Under the pieces are notes generated by a model, which made no database searches, had not been told where the DNA came from, and saw only the letters and a program-made list of their open reading frames with translations. The position numbers and the translations under genes are program-made. Shown one piece after another: positions 30,709 to 40,300 of a DNA stretch of 64,000 nucleotides. The stretch is from Pseudomonas sp. REP124 (GTDB lineage: Bacteria; Pseudomonadota; Gammaproteobacteria; Pseudomonadales; Pseudomonadaceae): contig NZ_JAIQWX010000001.1 in NCBI RefSeq assembly GCF_020164475.1, positions 1-64,000 of the forward strand. The letters run 5' to 3'. Each line of letters begins with the position of its first letter. The stretch's first letter is position 1.

Positions 30709-30931
30709 GAGGTCTTGTCGGGCCCGGTCGCTAGCGACGTTGAGTTTGCGAGAGAGGGACGATACGATCGGCCAATGCTAATGGTTTGCAATAATTAGGG
30801 AAAGTCACGGGAGACCCGTCATCGAATTTCCAGAATGGCTCAGTCAGGCCTGGCCGCCAATAAAGCGCGTCATCCAGCGTGAACCCGGTGATCATCCTTG
30901 CGTTCCCCTCAATCGGCTTGCCGATCCTGCG

Positions 30932-31591
30932 GTGCTGCAACCGCTGCTGACACGCTTTGCCCTGCTGTATCCGGGGGTGAACAGGGCGGCGGTGGTTTCG
31001 CAGTGGTCGATGAACTACATGAGTATCGTCCTGCCGGCGACTTTTGCCTGCGTGCTGACACGCAGTGGCGCGATCGACTTCTGGAACGGGGAGTTCGTGC
31101 TGGTTCACGATGACGGGCAGCCCAAGGCGTTGGGACTGGCCGAGCCACTGCAGGTCCTCGCAGTTGAAGACCGCGCCGCCTATTGGTCGCGCTTGATCCA
31201 TGAACACCTGACGCCGCTGTTCGCCACCCTGGCTGCTGCCGGTGGTCTGGCACCAAAAATCCTCTGGGGCAATATGGTCGCGATCTGGGATGGCGCCTTC
31301 GCGCGGATGGACCCTGATCTGTCCCGGGACGGCTTCGCCGATGCCCATGCCTGTCTGGAGCCGGTCACGGTCAATGACGGGCGCTTGAAGCTGCGCGGCC
31401 TGCAGTGGATGGTCGAATCTCCTGCGCCGGAAGTGTGCCCGCAACTGCCGCTGCGCCGGCATTGCTGCCTGCATTACCAGCTGCACGCGCCGGTCGAAGG
31501 CGAGCCCGCGGTCCTCTGCGAATCCTGCCCCAAACTGCACCGTTTGCCGCTGGCGGAGCAGGTCAGTTATCTGCATTACATCTACGAGTAA
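30932..31591 (+). CDS. FhuF-like siderophore-iron reductase
   Basis: At least 219 residues from a GTG at 30932. The C-terminal [2Fe-2S] motif of FhuF is visible as RRHCCLHYQL followed by CESCPKL, so the cysteines are CC-x16-CxxC. The central SQWSMNYMSIVLPATFA and GNMVAIWDGAF match the family. FhuF reduces ferric siderophores in the cytoplasm to release iron. The frame is open back to 30782 and encodes plausible protein (for example EFPEWLSQAWPPIKRVI), but contains no ATG, GTG or TTG before 30932. GGGAGA at 30809-30814 would suit an unusual ATC start at 30821, giving about 257 residues, the normal FhuF size. The true start is open. Confidence 0.8.
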   Translation: MLQPLLTRFALLYPGVNRAAVVSQWSMNYMSIVLPATFACVLTRSGAIDFWNGEFVLVHDDGQPKALGLAEPLQVLAVEDRAAYWSRLIHEHLTPLFATLAAAGGLAPKILWGNMVAIWDGAFARMDPDLSRDGFADAHACLEPVTVNDGRLKLRGLQWMVESPAPEVCPQLPLRRHCCLHYQLHAPVEGEPAVLCESCPKLHRLPLAEQVSYLHYIYE

Positions 31592-31618
31592 ACCCATTAC
31601 ATGAGCCTGACACCGAAT

Positions 31619-31712
31619 CTGTAGGAGCGAGGCTTGCCCGCGAAAGCGGTGTGTCAGCCACCATTGCAGTCGGCTGAACTGACGCCTTCGCGGGCAAGCC
31701 TCGCTCCTACAG
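31619..31712. repeat. REP doublet (REPIN-like)
   Basis: CTGTAGGAGCGAGGCTTGCC and GGCAAGCCTCGCTCCTACAG are perfect inverted arms around a 54-nt spacer. With the next element this forms a pair of doublets in the gap between the convergent FhuF-like and PvdE-like genes. Confidence 0.9.
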
Positions 31713-31752
31713 GGTTTTGGGTTGTTTGAAGGATTTGTGGCAGGCATGGAAC

Positions 31753-31844
31753 CTGTGGGAGCGGGCTTGCTCGCGAAGGCGGTGTGTCAGTCGCCATTGA
31801 AGTCGACTGAACTGACGCATTCGCGGGCAAGCCCGCTCCCACAG
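31753..31844. repeat. REP doublet (REPIN-like)
   Basis: CTGTGGGAGCGGGCTTGCTC and GGGCAAGCCCGCTCCCACAG are near-perfect inverted arms. The spacer (TGTGTCAG.CGCCATTGAAGT) is nearly the same as in the doublet 40 nt away, so the two are copies from one family. Confidence 0.9.
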
Positions 31845-31870
31845 GGGGTTTGTGTTGTGCCCGAATGTCG

Positions 31871-33523
31871 TTAGGGGTAGACCTTGGCCATGGTCGGTGA
31901 ATCCACATCCGACTGAGGGGTGATCTCGCTCAACGTCCCGTTCTCCACCCGAATCAACCGATCGGCGAGGCCAAAATACGCATCATCATGTGAAATCACG
32001 ATCACCAGCTTCCCGCGCTCGCGCAGGTCGGTGAGGATGCGGTGGTAGAAGAAGTGCTTGAACACCGGGTCCTGGTCCGCCGCCCATTCATCGAACAGGT
32101 AGCACGGGCGATCGTCCAGCCAGGCGCTGAGCAGGGCCAGGCGTTTGCGTTGGCCGGTGGACAGGGCCAGGGTGGTCAGCTGTCCGTTCTCGATCTGCAC
32201 CTTGTGGTCCAGCTGCAGATTCACCAGATACTCCTGCGCCTGCTGTATGCGCTGCGGATCGTCGCCGTGCAGCAGATTTTCGAACAGACAGAAGTCGGTA
32301 AAGATCGCCGAGAAATGCTGGCGGTAATGATGATTGTCATTGGCTGACGACACCTGCTCATCAAGCACGATGTCCCCATTCTCCGGACGGTAAAGCCCGG
32401 TCAGCAACATGGCCAGGGTGGTTTTGCCGCTGCCGTTACCGCCGGTGATGAACACCGTTTCCCCGGCATTGAGCGTCAGGTCGATCGGCCCGAAGGTGAA
32501 ATGCCCGTCCTCGCGCTCGCGGTAGTAGGTGTGGGCGACCTGGCGGCAGACCAGGCTGCGCACCTGGGTCGGCGGAATCGACTCGACGACCTCGCTGGCA
32601 CTTTCCATTTCGCCTTCCAGCGCCCGGATCTTGTTCAGCGCAACACTGGCCCGACCGAGGGTGGGCAGGGCGTGCATCAGCTCCGACAGCGGCGTGATCA
32701 TGTAAAGAATGGCCAGAATAAAACCGGTCACCAGACTGGTGCTCAGCTCGATGAACTGCGGCGCCACGAACAGCACCACGCCGATCAACATGTAGAACAC
32801 CGCATTGCCCCAGTTCAGCACCACGGCATAGATGCTCATGCCACGCACGAAATCCTGGCGATATTGCTTGCTCACCGGCAACAGCAGGTGGCTGAAGAAA
32901 TGCTGGCGGCGCGGATGATTCAGTTGCAGTTCCTTGCTGCCGTCGGTGAGCAGGCGGTACTGATCGAACAGCTGATCCTTCAACTCACGGGCCTTTGAGA
33001 TCGACGTCAGCGCCCGACGCTGCGGCCAGTTGAAACTGAGGCTGCCCAGCACAATCAGCGTCAGCGTCAGCACCAGCAACGGAAAGCTCAGCCAGCCCAG
33101 ATACCCCAGGCAGGCGGCGATGATCCCGGCGTTGACCAGCAGAATCGGCACCAGCTCCACCGCCTGACTGATGGTCTGGGTATCGTCGGTCAGCATCGCC
33201 AGCAGGCGATGCTTGCCCAGGCGCTGCAACTGGGCGTACGGCGTGTCGATCAGCTTGGCGCTCAGGTGCAGGCGCATGTCGTGCACCGCGCCCTGGCCCA
33301 GGCGCAGCAGGCTGACATCGGCAATCACCCGCGACACCGCGACCAGCAGCACGAGCCCTGCGAAGTACCAGCCATCTGCCGGACGCAACTGGTCGAACAC
33401 TTCAAGGCTGTGATTGATGGAGGCGATCAGGCCCGCCGCCGCCAAACCACAGACCAGGCCGGTCAGGGTCGCGATCAGCAGCGCGCGCCATGAACGTTTG
33501 GCCATGAGAATCAACAAATCCAT
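31871..33523 (-). CDS. PvdE-like cyclic-peptide/siderophore ABC exporter
   Basis: A 550-residue fused ABC exporter of the PvdE/SyrD-type family: six membrane helices in residues 1-300, then the ATPase with Walker A ITGGNGSGKTTLA, a divergent signature ALSTGQRKRLALL, and Walker B CYLFDEWAADQDP. PvdE moves the pyoverdine precursor to the periplasm. The start at 33523 (MDLLILMAK) has GGAG 9 nt upstream. It lies one nucleotide after the stop of the terminal NRPS (TGA-A-ATG), so it is translationally coupled and very likely exports that product. Family members are about 550 residues long. Confidence 0.9.
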   Translation of the reverse strand: MDLLILMAKRSWRALLIATLTGLVCGLAAAGLIASINHSLEVFDQLRPADGWYFAGLVLLVAVSRVIADVSLLRLGQGAVHDMRLHLSAKLIDTPYAQLQRLGKHRLLAMLTDDTQTISQAVELVPILLVNAGIIAACLGYLGWLSFPLLVLTLTLIVLGSLSFNWPQRRALTSISKARELKDQLFDQYRLLTDGSKELQLNHPRRQHFFSHLLLPVSKQYRQDFVRGMSIYAVVLNWGNAVFYMLIGVVLFVAPQFIELSTSLVTGFILAILYMITPLSELMHALPTLGRASVALNKIRALEGEMESASEVVESIPPTQVRSLVCRQVAHTYYREREDGHFTFGPIDLTLNAGETVFITGGNGSGKTTLAMLLTGLYRPENGDIVLDEQVSSANDNHHYRQHFSAIFTDFCLFENLLHGDDPQRIQQAQEYLVNLQLDHKVQIENGQLTTLALSTGQRKRLALLSAWLDDRPCYLFDEWAADQDPVFKHFFYHRILTDLRERGKLVIVISHDDAYFGLADRLIRVENGTLSEITPQSDVDSPTMAKVYP

Positions 33524-33524
33524 T

Positions 33525-36500
33525 TCAAACCGCTCCGCGTGGGGTGAAAGCCTCGAGCTGCGCACCCAGCTGCTGATGCAGGGCAGGTTGCTCAAGGATG
33601 GTCAAGTGTTGTGCCTGGATCACTTCGCGGGTCAATCGACCGCTGCTCAGACGTTCCCAGTACGGGTCGACGAAGGCGCTGTCGGCCAGGGTATCGCTGG
33701 CCCACCACAGATGCACGTCACAGCTTAGACGTGGCGGCTGGAAGGTCGCCAGCAGATGCTGGGTGTGCTGCTGATAACGCAGCCGCGTTTGCAGGTGCTC
33801 CCAGCTGTCGCCATCCAGTTGCAGGCCTTGCTGACGCGCCCACTGCACCAGCTCCGGCAGGCGATCGGCCGGTGCCAGGGCTTGCAACTGCGCGGTCAAT
33901 GCGTCGAGAGCCGCGGTCGGCAGTTGGCGCATCAGCGTCTGGCTGTCCGCGGTCAGGGCCGGCACGGCCGAGGCCAGCAGCGCCTCGACGCTGTCTTCCG
34001 GCGCCTGGTGCTGGTACTGCGAATCGACAACCCCGAGGAAGGCCACCTGTTCGCCGGCGCGCTCCAGATGCGCGGCGGCGGCAATCGCCAGCAGTCCACC
34101 GAGGGAGAAGCCCAAAAGGTGATACGGCCCTTGCGCCTGCTGCTCGCGCAGATGCTCGACATACAGCGCAGCCAGACTCTCGATATCGCCGCCCAGCGCG
34201 GTGCTGTCGTCGGTCAGATAAGCCGCCTGCAAACCCCACAGATTCCACGCCGGCAACGGTGAGCGCAGCGCGCGATAGTCCTGCACGTGCCCAGTGGACG
34301 GGTGGAAGCAGAACAGGTTCGGCGCCGCGACGTTATCCTGCGTCGCCAGCTTCACCAGCGGCGAGAGCTTGAGCTCGGCCTGCACCAGCGCGGCGAATGC
34401 CGAAACGCTCGGCGCGGTGAACACGGCGTTGACCGTCACCGGTGCCGACAGCACGCTCTGCAAGCGGCTGGCCAGGGTCACTGCCGCCAGAGAATGGCCG
34501 CCCAGTTCAAAGAAGTCATCGTCGATGCCGACCCGCTCAAGCCCCAGCACCTGCGCCCAGACCTCGGCCAGCAGCGCTTCCAGCGGCGTGCGCGGCAAGG
34601 CGCTGCCGACGCTGTCGAGCACCTTGTCGGCCCATTGCTGCAAGGTTTTGCGATCGAGCTTGCCATTGCCCATCAGCGGCAGCGCTTCGACGACCCGCAG
34701 TGCCGGCAGCATGTAGTCCGGCAGGCGATCCTGGGCCTGACCGTGCAGTTGCGCCACGGTCACCGATTGCCCCGGTGCCAGGGTCAGGAAGGCGAACAGC
34801 TGCTGACCCAATTCACCCTTGGCCAGGCATTCCACCGCCGCCTGGGCCACGCCCGGAAGACTCGCCAGTTGTGCCTGGATCTCGTCCAGCTCCACGCGGA
34901 AACCACGGATCTTCACCTGACGGTCGGCGCGGCCGCTGATTTCCAGGCTGCCATCATGGCGATAACGGGCCAGATCACCGGTGCGATACAGGCGTTCGCC
35001 CGACACCTCGATAAAGCGTTCACCACTCTGTTGCGCATCCAGATACCCCCGCGCCACTTGCGGGCCGGCGATATACAGTTCGGCGTTGACGCCGGGCGCG
35101 ACCACTTCCTGCTGCTCGTCCAGCAGATACAGACGCATGCCGTCCAGACGATCGCTCAGCGGCAGGCGACGGTAATCGCAGGCCGGATCGAGCCGGTGCA
35201 TTGCTACCCCGATCGTGGTTTCGGTGGGGCCGTAGTGGTTGAAGATCGCCAGTGACGGTGCCAGTTCACGCAGGCTTTGCAGCAGGCGCGGCGAGCAGGT
35301 TTCGCCACCGATGATCAGCTGTTTGCGTGGCAGCACGGCGGCGCTGCGGCTGTGCAGCAGCCAGGCGTCGAGCAGCGACGGCACGATTTTCAGGTGATCG
35401 ATCGGATAGGCCGCTTGCCAGTCCGCCCAAGCCTGGGCGTTCATCGCGGTGTCCTTGTCCAGAATATGCAACTCACCGCCGCTGAGCAGGGTGGGGAACA
35501 GCAGGGTGTAACCCAGGTCCGCCGCGAGCGCGGTGACCACGGCGCTGCGTTCACCCGGTTGCAGTGCCAGGCGACGGGTCACGCTGGTGATGTAACTGGC
35601 GAGCTGGCCATGCTCGACGATCACGCCTTTTGGCGTGCCGGTGCTGCCGGAAGTGAACAGCACATAGGCGGCGTCCTGCGGATGGATTTCGGTATTCAGC
35701 GCTGTCATCGGGCTTTGATGCCAAACCGCTGTATCGCGCAAATCGAGGCTGGCCACCGAAGGCAAGGCCGGGCCATTGCCGGCCGCGCCGCTGAGCACGA
35801 ACACCGGTTGCGCCTGTTGCAGAATCGCCAGGGAGCGCTGCGCCGGTTGTTGCACGTCCAGCGGCACGAACGCGGCGCCGCACTTGTGCACGGCGAGCAT
35901 CGCCAGAACCATCGACGCCGAGCGCTCCAGATACAACGCCACCCGGTCTTCAGGCCCCACGCCCCGGGCGCGCAAGTAGTGCGCCAGCTGATTGCTGCGC
36001 GCGTCCAGTTCGGCGTAGCTCATTTGCTGAGTCTGGTCGCGCAGCGCCAGGTGATCGGGGAACTGGGCAGCACAACGAGTGAAGCCCGCCGGCACGCTGA
36101 CAAAAGCCTGCGCCGTAGCGGGGCCGTGCAGTTCAGCCAGGGTCATGGAGAAGGTCGGCGAATGCAGCGACAGCTCGGCCAGAGTCTTGCCGGCATCACC
36201 GACGGCATCGATCACCAGCGACTGCAACTGTTCCAGCAAAACCAGAGCCGCCTGCTCGCTGTAGCGGTTCGGCAGATGGCACAGGTTCAGGCGATGGCCG
36301 CCCTCGACGGCTTCGGCCACCAGCAGCAACTCGATGCCCGGTGGTATGGCGTGAGCGTCCTGCACTGTGAAAGACGCAGCGTCGCTGCCCAGCCAATCGA
36401 AGCGCTGACTCAGGCTGGCGCTCCACTGGAAACCATAACGGGAACCCTCGGCCGCGCCGCCGTACTCCTGCCATTCCGTGGCCCCTTCGCAGCGCGACTG

Positions 36501-37325
36501 CAAATCCGTCAACGCCTGGACAAAGCGGCTGTCGCTGGCTGGTTCAAAGCGCAGGGGCAGGGCCTTGGCGAACAGGCCCCAACAGTCGGCGAGTTCTTCG
36601 TAATCGTCGCGGCAGTCATGGACCCAGTTCAGTGTCAAAGCGGGCGTGTCGCCGGTGCTCAGCCGCTGCAGCAGCACGCCCCAGGCGGTCATCAACACCT
36701 GCTCGGGGGACGCGCCGTGACGCTGGCAAAAGCTGTCCAGTGCCGTGCTCAAAAGGGTGCTGGCCATCAAGCGAGTCGTAAAAGGCGCATCGGCCTGATC
36801 GCTGCGCACCTGACGATAAAGCAGCTCACCGCCAGCCTGCTCATCCAGTGCCTGGCCCGCCCAGAACTGCCGACCCAGCGCGGCATCTTCATCAGCCTGC
36901 AAATCCTGCAGCCAGGCGCTGTACTGGGTGTAAGTCATGGCCTCTTCATCGAACGCCGGCACAGACGCCGAACCCAGCGCTTCGGCCAGGCGCAGCAGGG
37001 TGCCACGGTCGGCGCCCAATGCCGGCAGTTGCAAGGTCACCCGATATAGATTGTTCGCCAGGTTTTCCACCTCAACGCCGATGGCGTCAGGTGCTGCGGC
37101 CGCTGCGACCTGCAACGGCACCTGCAAGCCCGGCTCCGGCCGCACCCGCAGGCGCAAGGCTTCGTGGGCCGCGCTGAAAGCTGCCAGCCGTTCCTGCAAA
37201 CGGTCCAGCGCCAGCTCGCCGGCCACCTCCAGTTCCAGGCGCGCCGCCGGCAAACCGGCCAACCACTGGCTGCGTTGCTGCGGCGACAGGGCGAAGGCGT
37301 CTTCGCGTTGTTCGAAAGCGGTCAT
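33525..37325 (-). CDS. Terminal NRPS: C-like(inactive)-A(Asp)-T-TE
   Basis: A 1266-residue synthetase. Residues 1-420 are a condensation-like domain with no HHxxxDG motif (PALGADRGT at the expected place), resembling the 'interface' domains found next to siderophore beta-hydroxylation. The A domain spans about 430-900 (FTSGSTGTPKGV near 560). Its pocket residues, read by alignment to GrsA by eye, are DLTKIGHIGK, an Asp-type code. The T domain is FELGGHSLAAVT near 943. The thioesterase follows, with GFSLGG near 1073, an Asp in GVVDSQY and a His in AQHLTILEQ. It releases the finished peptide. Its start overlaps the previous NRPS stop by ATGA. The upstream C domain needed for condensation is supplied by the C-terminus of the previous protein. 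Confidence 0.88.
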   Translation of the reverse strand: MTAFEQREDAFALSPQQRSQWLAGLPAARLELEVAGELALDRLQERLAAFSAAHEALRLRVRPEPGLQVPLQVAAAAAPDAIGVEVENLANNLYRVTLQLPALGADRGTLLRLAEALGSASVPAFDEEAMTYTQYSAWLQDLQADEDAALGRQFWAGQALDEQAGGELLYRQVRSDQADAPFTTRLMASTLLSTALDSFCQRHGASPEQVLMTAWGVLLQRLSTGDTPALTLNWVHDCRDDYEELADCWGLFAKALPLRFEPASDSRFVQALTDLQSRCEGATEWQEYGGAAEGSRYGFQWSASLSQRFDWLGSDAASFTVQDAHAIPPGIELLLVAEAVEGGHRLNLCHLPNRYSEQAALVLLEQLQSLVIDAVGDAGKTLAELSLHSPTFSMTLAELHGPATAQAFVSVPAGFTRCAAQFPDHLALRDQTQQMSYAELDARSNQLAHYLRARGVGPEDRVALYLERSASMVLAMLAVHKCGAAFVPLDVQQPAQRSLAILQQAQPVFVLSGAAGNGPALPSVASLDLRDTAVWHQSPMTALNTEIHPQDAAYVLFTSGSTGTPKGVIVEHGQLASYITSVTRRLALQPGERSAVVTALAADLGYTLLFPTLLSGGELHILDKDTAMNAQAWADWQAAYPIDHLKIVPSLLDAWLLHSRSAAVLPRKQLIIGGETCSPRLLQSLRELAPSLAIFNHYGPTETTIGVAMHRLDPACDYRRLPLSDRLDGMRLYLLDEQQEVVAPGVNAELYIAGPQVARGYLDAQQSGERFIEVSGERLYRTGDLARYRHDGSLEISGRADRQVKIRGFRVELDEIQAQLASLPGVAQAAVECLAKGELGQQLFAFLTLAPGQSVTVAQLHGQAQDRLPDYMLPALRVVEALPLMGNGKLDRKTLQQWADKVLDSVGSALPRTPLEALLAEVWAQVLGLERVGIDDDFFELGGHSLAAVTLASRLQSVLSAPVTVNAVFTAPSVSAFAALVQAELKLSPLVKLATQDNVAAPNLFCFHPSTGHVQDYRALRSPLPAWNLWGLQAAYLTDDSTALGGDIESLAALYVEHLREQQAQGPYHLLGFSLGGLLAIAAAAHLERAGEQVAFLGVVDSQYQHQAPEDSVEALLASAVPALTADSQTLMRQLPTAALDALTAQLQALAPADRLPELVQWARQQGLQLDGDSWEHLQTRLRYQQHTQHLLATFQPPRLSCDVHLWWASDTLADSAFVDPYWERLSSGRLTREVIQAQHLTILEQPALHQQLGAQLEAFTPRGAV

Positions 37326-40300
37326 GCCTGCACCTCGGCGTCGAGCTGTTCACGATTCATCATCTGCCCCATGGCCACACAGATCTTGCGTTCGCCTTCA
37401 AACGGATCGCGGGCGTGGGCCACCAGCATGTTGTCGAGCATCACCATGTCGCCTTTCTGCCAGGCGAAACGCACGGCGCACTCCTCGTAGGCGGCGCCGA
37501 TCACCTGCATGACCTCGTCTTCGATCACGCTGCCGTCGCCGTAGTACACGTTGCGCGGCAGGTTGCCCAAGCCGAACAGATTGATCAGGTTGCTGCGCAC
37601 TTCAGGCTCCAGGCAGGCGGAGTGGTGCAGTTGCACCTGATTGAAGAACGACAGTTCACCGGTGTCCGGATGGGCGACGATGGCCGGGCAGTGCTGGGCG
37701 ATTCGCAGGTTGTCCGCGCCCAGCCATTCCCATTGCATGCCGGTCTCGCGGCACTGACGCTCCACTTCTTCGCGTACTTCGGTCTTGAAAAAGTCCTGCC
37801 AACGCACATCCAGCTTGTCGGTGAAATGCCGCACGTACAGCAGGCCCTTGGCTTTGAGGCGCGCAACGATGTCCTCGGGCAGGCGCGCCAGCACCTGACG
37901 GCAATCGACGATGGGCGTGCAGCCGCCGCGCGGCGCAGGGATCTCGCAGAAGAACCACTGCTTGCACGGCCATTGCGGCAGGTGCGAGCTCTCGTTGTGG
38001 AACAGGATCATGTGCTGCTCCGGGTACGGCGTCGAATGGTAAATGTTCTTGCCGGAGGTGTTCTTCGGCAGGTCGCCGTAGGTCCCGTACAGGTCCGGTT
38101 CGATGGCCTGGGCGAACTGCTCGAAGGCCGCGGCGTCGGGCAGGTTGAAACCGCGGAACAGCAGGCCACCGTGGGTGCGCAGCTGTTCGTTGATCCACAG
38201 CCGGGCTTGCAGCGCCCAGTGCACCGGGTCGAGATCGCCCAGCAACGGTTCGATCACCAGCGGCAGCGCCTGGCCGTCGATCAGCGTGCGGGTACGCACC
38301 TGCTCATGGGCCAGCTGACTTACGCCAGAGGCACGGGTCTGCTTGAGCTTGCTCATCTTCGACATCTTGCGGGCACTGCGCGCGGCGGCGTCGTCCGCTG
38401 GTGTTTCGGATGGCGCTTCGGATGGCGCAGGCGCTGCAGAGGAGCTGCCCTCGAGGCGCCACGACCAGTCTTGCAGGGCTTGTTCAGGTGCAGTCACGAT
38501 TCGCTCCAGCAGATTTTCGAAGCCTTGTTCCAGGCGATTGACAGTCGGTGCGCCGAGCACGCTGGTGCGGTAGACCCAGCGCACGTTCAAGCCTTGCTCG
38601 TCGTCTTCCTCGACGAACACCGCGAGGTCGAACTTGCTGCTTTCCTGACCCGGCAGCAGATGTTCCTCGATGTCCAGGCCCGGCAGGCTGGCGTTGGTGC
38701 CCGGTGTGTTCTGCATCACGAACAGCACCTGCACCAGCGGATTGACCCCTGGCGTGCGCGGCGGTTGCAGCGCTTCCACCAGTTTGTCGAACGGCACTTG
38801 CTGGTGCTGGAACGCCGACAGGCAGTCGTCGCGCAGGCGTTGCAGGCGGGCGTCGAATCCCTCGCCTTCGGTGAGTCGCGCGCGGATCGGCAGCACGTTG
38901 ACGAAGAAGCCGATCAGGTTCTCCACCGCCGGGTGTTCGCGGTTGGCCAGGTCAGTGCCGACGATGAAGTCGTGGGCGCCGGTGGCACGCTGCATCAGGC
39001 TGTTGAAGGCATTGAGCAGGACCATGAACAGCGTCGCCTTTTGCTCCTGAGCGTAAGCCTTGAGCACTCGGGTCTGGGCCGGGGTGAAGCTTTGTTGCAG
39101 GGATGCGCCGTGATAATCCGGTCGTGTCGGACGCGGGGCGTCCAGCGGCAGCGGGATCAGGGGCGGCGCGCCTTCCAGCTGACGGCGCCAGTAGTCGATG
39201 GCGCGCGCCAACAGACGCTGTTGCGGTTCGCTGCGTTGCCAGTGGGCATAGTCGGCGTACTGGATCGGCAGCGGTGCGAAGACCGGCGTCGCACCGTTGC
39301 TGTAGGCCAGATAGCCGGTGATCAGCTCCTGCATCAGGATGCCCATGGACCAGGCATCGGTGGCGATGTGGTGCAGCACCACTTGCAGCACGTGATCGTC
39401 CTGACCCAGGCGCAGCAGGCTGGCGCGCAGCATCGGCGCCTGTTGCAGGTCGAACGCACGCGCGGCCTGCTCGTCGATCAGGCGTTGCAGGGCTTGCATC
39501 TGCGCATCGCCCGCCAGTGCCGAGAGATCGGTCGGCGTCAGGTCGACGGTCGGTGCCGGGCTGATGACCTGGACAGGCTGGTCGCCCTTGAGCTGGAAGG
39601 CGGTACGCAGCGATTCGTGACGCTCCAGGACCGATTGCAACGCCGCTTGCAGGGCGGCGATGTCCAGCGCACCGCGCAGTCGCACCACCGAACCCATATT
39701 GTAGGCCGCGCTCGGGCCTTCGAAGCGGTCGAGGAACCACAGCCGTTGTTGAGCGAAAGACAGCGGCAGCATCTGGTCACGCGGGACAGGGACGATTTCG
39801 CTTTCGCTGTCGAGCCCGTTCTGCGCCTCGCGCTGGCGATCTACCGCCTGGGCCAGTTGCTCCAGAGTGCCGCCTTCGAACAGGATACGCAGCGGCAGAT
39901 TGACCTCCAGGCGACGGCGAATCCGCGACAGCACCTGGGTGGCCAACAGGGAGTGACCGCCGATGGCGAAGAAGTCGTCGTGCACGCCGACGCTGTCCAG
40001 GCCGAGGATGTCCTGCCAGAGTTCGGCCAGGACTTTCTCGGTTTCCGTACGTGGCGCCACGCGCTGCTGTTGATCCTGCACGGCCAGCGGCACGTCCAGG
40101 GCGGCGAGGGCTCGGCGGTCGACCTTGCCGTTGGCGTTGAGCGGCAGTTGCGCCAGGTTCAGCCAGCGGGCCGGCACCATGTAGGCCGCCAGTTGCTGGC
40201 CCAAGTAGGCACTGAGCACCTGTTGCGCGGATTCGCTGGTGAATTCGGCGGCGCTGTCGAGCACATACCAGGCCACCAATTGCAGCGCGCCACGGGCGTC

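Noticed and set aside
30773..30800. Possible Fur box before the FhuF-like gene (GCTAATGGTTTGCAATAATT)
   Set aside because: By eye only about half of the 19 consensus positions match, no better than chance in a locally AT-rich stretch. A weight-matrix scan would be needed.
30731..31747. A 338-codon minus-strand frame opposite the FhuF-like gene
   Set aside because: It overlaps the FhuF-like gene with its cysteine motif and a REP element; the translation has no domain character.
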